From the NCBI GenBank assembly GCA_021774055.1, contig JAJFJL010000254.1, positions 1 to 36,824 on the forward strand: a stretch of DNA of 36,824 nucleotides, written 5' to 3'. The DNA is from Nitrosomonas sp. Its GTDB lineage: Bacteria > Pseudomonadota > Gammaproteobacteria > Burkholderiales > Nitrosomonadaceae. The notes beneath the pieces were generated by a model, which was not told where the DNA came from, did not search any database, and was given only the letters and a program-made list of their open reading frames with translations. Made by a program: the position numbers and the translations under genes. Each line of letters starts with the position of its first letter. Positions within the stretch are counted from its first letter, which is position 1. Of the stretch, positions 28,532-36,824 are shown one piece after another.

Positions 28532-30067
28532 ATGATAAAGAAAGTGGTAACAAAGAAACTGAATGTGCTAATGGTTGAAAACAAAGCAGATGATGCAAAA
28601 CAAACCAAGCGTGTTCTACTAGAAGGTGGTCTACACCTTGACTACCATAGGATTACCACTATTGATGCCTTACGTAATGCTTTAAATAATAAAAACTGGG
28701 ACATTATTTTATCTGATTATAGTTTGCCTGAAATAAATGCTGAAACCATATTATCTGTATTGGCTGCACTCAATCAAGATGTACCGTTAATTATTTTATC
28801 TAGTCATGTTGGTGAAGAAGCTGCCAATACTTTAATGGAAATGGGCGCACATGACTATGTAATGAAAGAAAATATGGCCAGACTAGTTCCAGCAATACGA
28901 CGTAGTTTAAGAGAAGTTGAAAACTTCAAATGCCTTGACCATATACAAGCTGCATTGCAAAAAAGTGAAGCACGTTTCCGAGCACTTACCTCCAACCTTC
29001 CTGGCGTCGTTTTTCAATATTTACTTACAGAAGATGGCAAAACCAGTTTTCCTTATGTTAGTGATGGGTCAACCACACTACTTGGCTTATCACCACAGAC
29101 ACTAATGAACGACTCAACATCATTTCCTGAATTAATGCTAAATAAAGATAAACAGCTATATAATCAACAAATGTCAGAATCGAGTAGATGCCTTTCAACT
29201 TGGAACTGGGAAGGCTGTATTCATAATAGCGATGATACTGATGTAAAATGGGTTAGTCTTCGTGCTACACCACGACGCACCGCAATAAGTGCAACTTTGT
29301 GGGATGGCATCATGATCAACATTACCCGCAACAAACAGGCTGAAAGTGAAATTGCACAATCACGAGAACAGTTGGCAGAATTATCGTCCTATCTACAAAA
29401 AGTGAAAGAAGATGAGCGAGCCAGTATTGCTCGTGAAATTCATGATGATATTGGTGGTACATTAACAGCTATAAAATGTGAATTGGTACCATGTATGGAC
29501 GCCTCGCCCAGAGAAGCTAGCTTTTATCAAGCAAAAGCGATCACTATAGAATCTTTGGTTGATAGAGTAATTGACAGTACACGCCGAATATCTCTTCATT
29601 TACGACCAGGAATTCTAGATTGCGGGATTGTTGCTGCAGTCCAATGGCAAACCAGAGAGTTCTGCAGCCGTGCTGGCGTTTCCTGCCAAGTATCAAACGA
29701 AAGCGACGACATTCCACTAGACCCTGATTTAGCTGTCGCTATTTTTCGTATTTTTCAAGAAGCATTAACCAATATTTCAAAACATGCTAATGCCACACGT
29801 ATTCAAGTGACACTTAATGAAATTGATAACTTGATATTTCTTGAGATTATTGATGATGGATGCGGCATCACTAAACTAGACATGGAAAAACAAACTTCAT
29901 TCGGCATTAGAGGAATGCGCGAACGTTGCCAACAACTAAAAGGAAGCCTGCATGTCACAGGTATCCCAGGTAAAGGTACAAAAGTTACAATTTGTATTCC
30001 TATTAATGGTGTTAAAAATACTACCATTGCCCAACCATTAATAGATTCTAATACTGGAACACTATGA
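28532..30067 (+). CDS. Hybrid sensor: N-terminal receiver, PAS, NarX-type HisKA_3 histidine kinase
   Basis: DIILSDYSLPEINAE, LIILSSHVGEEAANTLMEMGAHDYVMKEN (REC); SEARFRALTSNLPGVVFQYL (PAS); ASIAREIHDDIGGTLTAIKCEL (H box); ATPase motifs. Confidence 0.9.
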   Translation: MIKKVVTKKLNVLMVENKADDAKQTKRVLLEGGLHLDYHRITTIDALRNALNNKNWDIILSDYSLPEINAETILSVLAALNQDVPLIILSSHVGEEAANTLMEMGAHDYVMKENMARLVPAIRRSLREVENFKCLDHIQAALQKSEARFRALTSNLPGVVFQYLLTEDGKTSFPYVSDGSTTLLGLSPQTLMNDSTSFPELMLNKDKQLYNQQMSESSRCLSTWNWEGCIHNSDDTDVKWVSLRATPRRTAISATLWDGIMINITRNKQAESEIAQSREQLAELSSYLQKVKEDERASIAREIHDDIGGTLTAIKCELVPCMDASPREASFYQAKAITIESLVDRVIDSTRRISLHLRPGILDCGIVAAVQWQTREFCSRAGVSCQVSNESDDIPLDPDLAVAIFRIFQEALTNISKHANATRIQVTLNEIDNLIFLEIIDDGCGITKLDMEKQTSFGIRGMRERCQQLKGSLHVTGIPGKGTKVTICIPINGVKNTTIAQPLIDSNTGTL

Positions 30068-30699
30068 TGATACGTGTAATGATAACCGACGATCACGCGA
30101 TCGTACGCCAAGGTCTAAAACAAATACTGAATGAGACCAAAGATATAAAGGTAACTGGTGAAGCAGAAACCGGTTTCCAGGCACTTAAAATAGTGCGTCA
30201 GCATAACTATGATGTAATGCTACTTGATATTTCATTACCTGACAGAAATGGCATTGAAATTTTAAAGCAGGTTAAAAAAGATCACCCTCACCTTGCTGTA
30301 TTAATGCTAAGCATGCACACTGAACACGAATTTGCAATTCGTGCACTAAAAGCAGGCGCCTCAGGATATTTAAACAAACAAAGTGCACCAGCCCAACTAG
30401 TTACTGCCATACGTCAGGTGGCATCTGGTGAGAAATATGTTAGCCCAGCCGTTGCCCAGGAACTTGCCAATTCGGTCAACATTAATAATGATCGACCATT
30501 ATACGAGCAATTATCTGATCGTGAATTTCAAACCCTATGCCTGATTGCCGATGGTAAAACACTTGCTGACATTTCATCTGGAATGTTCCTAAGTCCAAAA
30601 ACAGTCAGCGTTTATCGTGCACGACTACTTGAGAAACTTAATCTTACAAATAATTCTGAATTAATTCGCTATGCCATTAAGAATAAACTGGTCGACTAA
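30064..30699 (+). CDS. NarL/FixJ family LuxR-type response regulator
   Basis: REC MITDDHAIVRQGLKQIL + HTH LSDREFQTLCLIADGKTLADISSGMFLSPKTVSVYRARLLEKL; overlaps kinase by 4 nt. Confidence 0.94.
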   Translation: MMIRVMITDDHAIVRQGLKQILNETKDIKVTGEAETGFQALKIVRQHNYDVMLLDISLPDRNGIEILKQVKKDHPHLAVLMLSMHTEHEFAIRALKAGASGYLNKQSAPAQLVTAIRQVASGEKYVSPAVAQELANSVNINNDRPLYEQLSDREFQTLCLIADGKTLADISSGMFLSPKTVSVYRARLLEKLNLTNNSELIRYAIKNKLVD

Positions 30700-30796
30700 G
30701 AAACATTCATTAAATAACCAAAACGTTCTGAATAGGCTTTTTGTTTTTCTTTAACCTGGATTTTATTTATTACTACTGTTATTTCTTGAGCGTATT

Positions 30797-32674
30797 ATGA
30801 ACAAAAACTCTAATCCATCCATCATTGCCCGTGAAACTTTACGTCAACTAGCAATGCTTAAAATGGCTCCAACACCAGATAATTATCAAAAACTTTATGA
30901 TGAAATGGCTGAAACACCAGCTAGTTACATGCATACTAGTACAGTTAAAGCACTTACTGAATTAGCTAACGAATTTCCACGTAATACACCAGAACTTGTA
31001 ACTTGTGCGAATCAATTAGAGTCAGCAACCAACGAAAGAAACTGGGAAAAATATCATGCCACCTTAATCAACTTTATTAAACATACTGCACTATCTACTA
31101 AACCTATAGAGAAATCTACAGAAACAACACCAAAGGCTAATGCAGCATGGGGAGAAACTATTTCTCTACTTTTGAAACAACTTGACATAAATAATGGCTC
31201 ATTAACCATTGCCAAAAAACGTGAGGGCTTAAATCGAGTATTAAGCCGGTTTTCAGCAGAGCCAACAAAACTACATGATAAGCTATCATCATTAATTGAT
31301 TCTTGGGCATTAGCACCAACCATCACCCAAGAATCATTAGCACCAACCATCACCCAAGAAAATAGTACTGAAACAATCAGTGAACTGTCACCCTCAACAA
31401 GTTCAATTGACGCAATCACTGCATCAACCTCAACAGCCACTTCAACAAAAAAACCAGCAATAATCATACCAAATCAATTGCAAGAATTACTGGTACAAAT
31501 ATTACAACAGATTACCGCACAACCATTAAATAACCACCAATTAATTGAGGAAGCAAATACACTCGCAACACAAGTATCACTTATCGATAGTGAAGACAGG
31601 CTGACTCAGTTCATTAATGGCACAAAGGAATTTAGTAACAAACTTGTCTCGCATGGTAAGAATAATACGCAACTGCAAAAAAGATTACTCCAATTATTTA
31701 ATTTGTTAATGGATAGAACCAGTGAGCTACTCTCTGGTGACAAATGGTTGCAAGATAAACTTGCATTATTAAGAAACACTCTATCCAACAACATTGACTT
31801 GCAAGCAATTGATCAAGCAGAATATTATTTAAAAGAAATAGTAACAAAGCAAATTACTGTCAAACAGAGCCTAGAAGAGACCAAAACAACATTAAAACGA
31901 ATGGTCACTAGTCTAATCAACAATATCGAAGAATTATCTGATTCAACTGGTAATTATCATAATAAGATTGAACATTATGCTGAAACAATCAATCAAACTG
32001 AAGATATCTCAACCTTAAGCCAACTTGTAATGGATATCGCATCTGAAACCAAGAAAATGCAAGCAGATGTACTAAATTCTCGCAATGATTTTTTAGCAGC
32101 CCGCACAGAAGTAGATATTGCCCAAAATAAAATTCATGAATTAGAATCTGAATTACAACAAATGGGAGAACAAGCACATGAAGATCATCTAACCGGAATT
32201 TTGAATCGACGTGGACTTGATAACGCATTCAAACGTGAATTAGAGCATTCTAAAGAACTGCATACTTCAATATGCTTAGCTTTAATTGACATTGATAACT
32301 TTAAAAAATTTAATGATACGCATGGCCATAAAGTTGGAGATGATGTATTGGTTTATCTAGCAGAAACTATGAAAGAAACAACCAGACCTGAAGATATTGT
32401 CGCTCGTTTTGGCGGAGAAGAATTTGTTATTCTTTTACCAGATACTGAGATAAATGAAGCAGTATCAATTGTATCAAGAGTACGACGTAATCTTACTAAA
32501 CATTTCTTTCTACATCAAAATAACCGTCTATTGATAACTTTTAGTGCCGGAGTTGCAGAACATCAATTAGGAGAAACACAAGAAAATATACTTGTAAGAG
32601 CGGACAAAGCACTCTATCAAGCAAAAAATAACGGTAAAAATCAAGTCATCGCTGCTGCTGCTCCACCAAGCTAA
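30797..32674 (+). CDS. GGDEF diguanylate cyclase with long N-terminal helical region
   Basis: EDHLTGILNRRGLDNAF...RPEDIVARFGGEEFVILLP (I-site RxxD and GGEEF). Confidence 0.93.
   Translation: MNKNSNPSIIARETLRQLAMLKMAPTPDNYQKLYDEMAETPASYMHTSTVKALTELANEFPRNTPELVTCANQLESATNERNWEKYHATLINFIKHTALSTKPIEKSTETTPKANAAWGETISLLLKQLDINNGSLTIAKKREGLNRVLSRFSAEPTKLHDKLSSLIDSWALAPTITQESLAPTITQENSTETISELSPSTSSIDAITASTSTATSTKKPAIIIPNQLQELLVQILQQITAQPLNNHQLIEEANTLATQVSLIDSEDRLTQFINGTKEFSNKLVSHGKNNTQLQKRLLQLFNLLMDRTSELLSGDKWLQDKLALLRNTLSNNIDLQAIDQAEYYLKEIVTKQITVKQSLEETKTTLKRMVTSLINNIEELSDSTGNYHNKIEHYAETINQTEDISTLSQLVMDIASETKKMQADVLNSRNDFLAARTEVDIAQNKIHELESELQQMGEQAHEDHLTGILNRRGLDNAFKRELEHSKELHTSICLALIDIDNFKKFNDTHGHKVGDDVLVYLAETMKETTRPEDIVARFGGEEFVILLPDTEINEAVSIVSRVRRNLTKHFFLHQNNRLLITFSAGVAEHQLGETQENILVRADKALYQAKNNGKNQVIAAAAPPS
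31310..31361 (+). repeat. Two-copy 27-bp tandem repeat within GGDEF gene (LAPTITQES / LAPTITQEN)
   Basis: TTAGCACCAACCATCACCCAAGAA repeated twice. Confidence 0.9.
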
Positions 32675-32679
32675 TACCT

Positions 32680-33867
32680 ATGTCCTTACACCCGACATTA
32701 CCTGCTCCTGATAACCTTGCCTATCAACATAGTTGCAAGGTGCAAGAAGCTATAGTGACTGAAATTAGTAAAGCAAATGGCTGGATATCATTTGAACATT
32801 ACATGGAGCAAGCACTCTATGCACCAGGATTAGGTTATTACAGCAGCGGTTCCAGTAAATTTGGCAGTCAAGGAGATTTTGTAACAGCACCAGAAATTTC
32901 ATCACTATTTGGCCGTGCATTAGCGCAACAAGTAATACAAGTTCTTGAACAAGTTAATGATGCTAACGTTTTAGAATTCGGCGCAGGGTCTGGAAAACTA
33001 GCACTAGACTTGCTAATTGAGTTAGAACAATCAAAACGCTTACCAAAAAAATATTATATCCTAGAAGTAAGTGCAGACTTACGACAACGACAACAGGATC
33101 TATTTGAAAGTCAAGCAAGCCACCTCACCCCATTAATTGAATGGATAGAACAATTACCAACACAATTCAATGGAGTAATATTAGCTAATGAAGTACTTGA
33201 TGCTATGCCAGTACACTTGCTTACATGGTGTAATGATAAATTATTTGAACGCGGCGTAACATGGGAAAACAATCAATTTAAATGGCTTGAACGTCCACTA
33301 GATAATTCAGAACTATTAACAATAGCAAATAAGTTATCACCCCAAATTAACCAAGGTAGCGACCATATTAGTCATTACACCAGTGAAATAAGCCTTTCTA
33401 CACGCCGTTTTACACAAAGCCTAGCAGATATATTACAGCATGGATTAATTTTACTAATTGATTATGGCTTTGGACGTAATGAGTATTATCACCCCCAACG
33501 TAGCCAGGGAACTCTTATGTGCCATTACCGTCATTATGCACATGACGATCCATTTTATTTGCCAGGCTTACAGGATATCACTAGCCATGTTGATTTCAGT
33601 GCGATTAGTGATTCGACAAAAGATTCACCATTAAACTTACTTGGATATACAACACAAGCACATTTTCTTATTAACTGCGGTATTATTGAGATTCTGGCAC
33701 AAACGTCGGTCACCAATGTAAATAAATATTTACCATTAACAAACCAATTACAAAAATTGGTTAGCACTGCTGAAATGGGTGAACTATTTAAAGTAATTTC
33801 ATTCGGCAAAGGTATTTGCCAACCACTTATTGGTTTTACCAGCGGCGATAAAAGCCGTTTGTTATAG
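32680..33867 (+). CDS. SAM-dependent methyltransferase, MidA/NDUFAF7 family
   Basis: ISFEHYMEQALYAPGLGYYSSGSSKFGSQGDFVTAPEISSLFGRALA...VLEFGAGSGKLALDLL. Confidence 0.92.
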   Translation: MSLHPTLPAPDNLAYQHSCKVQEAIVTEISKANGWISFEHYMEQALYAPGLGYYSSGSSKFGSQGDFVTAPEISSLFGRALAQQVIQVLEQVNDANVLEFGAGSGKLALDLLIELEQSKRLPKKYYILEVSADLRQRQQDLFESQASHLTPLIEWIEQLPTQFNGVILANEVLDAMPVHLLTWCNDKLFERGVTWENNQFKWLERPLDNSELLTIANKLSPQINQGSDHISHYTSEISLSTRRFTQSLADILQHGLILLIDYGFGRNEYYHPQRSQGTLMCHYRHYAHDDPFYLPGLQDITSHVDFSAISDSTKDSPLNLLGYTTQAHFLINCGIIEILAQTSVTNVNKYLPLTNQLQKLVSTAEMGELFKVISFGKGICQPLIGFTSGDKSRLL

Positions 33868-33950
33868 GAAAAGATACTCAACACTACTGCAAACCAGATG
33901 TTATTACAGTTGCGGTAATACAAAATTTAACAACTCTAGCAATAGTTATT

Positions 33951-35033
33951 ATGGATAACAGACGAAATTTTTATCGTGTTCTACATGTTCAACCTGATGC
34001 CGCAAATAAAGTTATTCAGCAAAGCTATCGTTCATTGATGCAAAAAATGCGGTTACACCCAGACCTTGGTGGAGATAATCATCATGCAGCAATTATCAAT
34101 CAGGCCTATGCCACCCTACGTAACCCAAAAGTACGTGCTGCATATGATACTAAATTGCGCAATCGCTATAGCATTAAAACCTTGGCAAGCATAGGTGGTT
34201 TTAATTCTAGCGCGACTAATGAAACAATGCGGCAAAATGGCAATCAACGCAACTATTACAGAATATTAAATATTCAAAATGATACTGAGTCTGAAGTAAT
34301 CAAATCAAGTTATCACACACTCTCTAAACTAGTAACAAATGAAAACAAACCGCTACTTAATGAAGCTTTTTACGTTGTCGGAAATATAACTCGCAGACGG
34401 CAATATGATACTTTGCTAAGGCTACACACCCATGCAGCTAGTGTTAGAAAACTTAAGATGGCGCAACATATAAAAATAAAATCAACAAATAGTAATATTA
34501 GAAATTCTGCTATAAACACTCGCTCAATAACAAAACAAAAAAATGAGTCAAAAATTAAACCAGCTACAGCTCTAAAACCAATTTCCAGCCTAGGTATAAA
34601 ACGTCAATCAGCAATCAAATACCACTGCAAGTTTTGTAAAACACCTTATGTTAATGGCTATTTTATGAAACAAAAGAGTTTCTGCAATACATGTGAAAGT
34701 CCTTTATCTTTATCTACTGATGGTTCTATTAATACTTCACAACGTAACCTTCCTCGCATGCAACAATCAAAGAAAGTTTATATCTATGAATGTTGGCCCG
34801 GGGATCCTTTAGAAGTTTCACTTGAAGATCTATCTCCTTCTGGCTTGAATTTTTATGCAACACAGACATTCAATAGCAATCAGATAATTAAAATAGATGC
34901 CTGCAACTTTAAAGCAGTCGCTAAAGTTGTCTACTGTTGTCAGAATAACAACTCTATTAATAGCATTGGAGTTAGTTTTATCACCATCCAATTTCTTAGC
35001 ACCACCGGTAGTTTCTTATCAACATCTGCTTAA
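33951..35033 (+). CDS. DnaJ-domain protein: J domain + degenerate second J-like domain + CxxC zinc ribbon + PilZ-like domain
   Basis: NFYRVLHVQPDAANKVIQQSYRSLMQKMRLHPDLGG (HPD); NYYRILNIQNDTESEVIKSSYHTLSKLVTNE (no HPD); CKFCKTPY...CNTCESP; RNLPR ... DLSPSG. Confidence 0.8.
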   Translation: MDNRRNFYRVLHVQPDAANKVIQQSYRSLMQKMRLHPDLGGDNHHAAIINQAYATLRNPKVRAAYDTKLRNRYSIKTLASIGGFNSSATNETMRQNGNQRNYYRILNIQNDTESEVIKSSYHTLSKLVTNENKPLLNEAFYVVGNITRRRQYDTLLRLHTHAASVRKLKMAQHIKIKSTNSNIRNSAINTRSITKQKNESKIKPATALKPISSLGIKRQSAIKYHCKFCKTPYVNGYFMKQKSFCNTCESPLSLSTDGSINTSQRNLPRMQQSKKVYIYECWPGDPLEVSLEDLSPSGLNFYATQTFNSNQIIKIDACNFKAVAKVVYCCQNNNSINSIGVSFITIQFLSTTGSFLSTSA

Positions 35034-35048
35034 CCCTTAACCAATAAA

Positions 35049-35072
35049 ACCTAGATCCTATAGAATCTAGGT
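35049..35072 (+). terminator. Weak candidate hairpin terminator after DnaJ-like gene
   Basis: ACCTAGATcctatagaATCTAGGT, no strong T tract. Confidence 0.35.
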
Positions 35073-35155
35073 AACATTTAAATAGTTCTAGCAACTAGTA
35101 CTTGCATGCACAAAGCACAACTGAATTGACTGATTGAGTTTTTAAATTATATCTT

Positions 35156-35530
35156 TTACTGAACAGCAGGTGGTTTACAGTAAAAACGAGAGGTGAACTC
35201 TTCGTTACGACGTGAATTTCTAATAACATCTCCCCCTTCTCTAACGCATGCCAGGGTAGCATTATCTAAACTATAAAAATATTCATTTGATCCTGGTAGA
35301 TCAGATATTGGAGGAACGGTTGCTTTGATTCTAGCACAAGTACCAGACTGATCGGATAATGGGTCATCATCAACCATCGCTGGCAAAGGGCACAATTGAC
35401 AAGGGTTCCCTGGGCACAAGCATCCTGTACAGGCTGCAACCGCTTGAGACGGCATTACACCCAGCCATAACCATACACTAAGGATAGTGGTTATAGTCAT
35501 CTTAAAAACACTGGTTAATTCTAATCTCAT
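35156..35530 (-). CDS. Small secreted cysteine-rich hypothetical protein
   Basis: Signal-peptide-like N-term (MTITTILSVWLWLGVMPSQAVAA) followed by CTGCLCPGNPCQLCPLP. Confidence 0.6.
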   Translation of the reverse strand: MRLELTSVFKMTITTILSVWLWLGVMPSQAVAACTGCLCPGNPCQLCPLPAMVDDDPLSDQSGTCARIKATVPPISDLPGSNEYFYSLDNATLACVREGGDVIRNSRRNEEFTSRFYCKPPAVQ

Positions 35531-35596
35531 ATTTTCTGGTCTTATATAATTTGATTTACATTAAATTGTATTTACTTTATAAATAATTACGTTACC

Positions 35597-36502
<906 letters not shown>

Positions 36503-36528
36503 TTATGATGATAATATGTGAATGAATA

Positions 36529-36691
36529 TATACTTCGCACAGTCATAGTTTAGGTTTTCTAGTGGATCATTTTTGCCAATATCAGCGTTACTGAAACAAT
36601 TACATAGCTAGCTATGCACTTGTTTCAGCGCCTTGCTCTTGACAAAAATTATCACACTATAAAATCCTAAACTATGACTGTTCAGAGTATA
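36529..36691 (+). repeat. Repeat family C, copy 2 (163 bp)
   Basis: Same length and core as 21879-22041; arms ACAGTCATAGTTTAGG / CCTAAACTATGACTGT. Confidence 0.9.
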
Positions 36692-36824
36692 GTTACTATA
36701 AATTATACCTAGGAGCCTGTCGGACTTATGAGTTTCGGCTGCAAATTCGGAGAAATCGGCCCAAATCCTCCCCAGTTTTCGTTAAATATACCAAATATTC
36801 GCCTCAAACCGGTGATAATTTGGC

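Noticed and set aside
31054-31467. 137-aa antisense ORF in GGDEF gene
   Set aside because: Antisense shadow ORF including the small tandem repeat

Overview
The window looks like a betaproteobacterial chromosome segment, probably Nitrosomonas-like; that taxonomic guess is an inference. Gene content is dominated by a flagellar locus with a surface-glycan / protein-glycosylation block upstream. The minus strand at 1-11.3 kb carries a CDP-glucose branch (rfbF, rfbG), a 2-oxoacid dehydrogenase-like E1 alpha/beta pair, a fusion protein (lipoyl domain + peripheral-subunit-binding-like region + NeuD/PglD-like acyltransferase), and two large paralogous TPR-OGT (SPINDLY-type) glycosyltransferases. The plus strand from 12.3 kb carries fliC, flaG, fliD, fliS, fliT, a FliK-like gene with internal 87-bp tandem repeats, a truncated FlhB-like gene, a YcgR/PilZ gene, fliE (divergent) and fliF-G-H-I-J. 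These are followed by a REC-PAS-histidine kinase, a NarL-type regulator, a GGDEF protein, a MidA-like methyltransferase, a DnaJ-DnaJ-Zn-ribbon-PilZ protein, a small Cys-rich secreted protein and argB. At least three families of short MITE-like palindromic elements sit in the intergenic gaps, including inside the fliF-J series. The most novel-looking candidate is the E1 alpha/beta + lipoyl-LbH acyltransferase module at 122-3122. Next are two 163-bp elements whose terminal arms differ between copies yet stay complementary within each copy, and the FliK tandem-repeat expansion.
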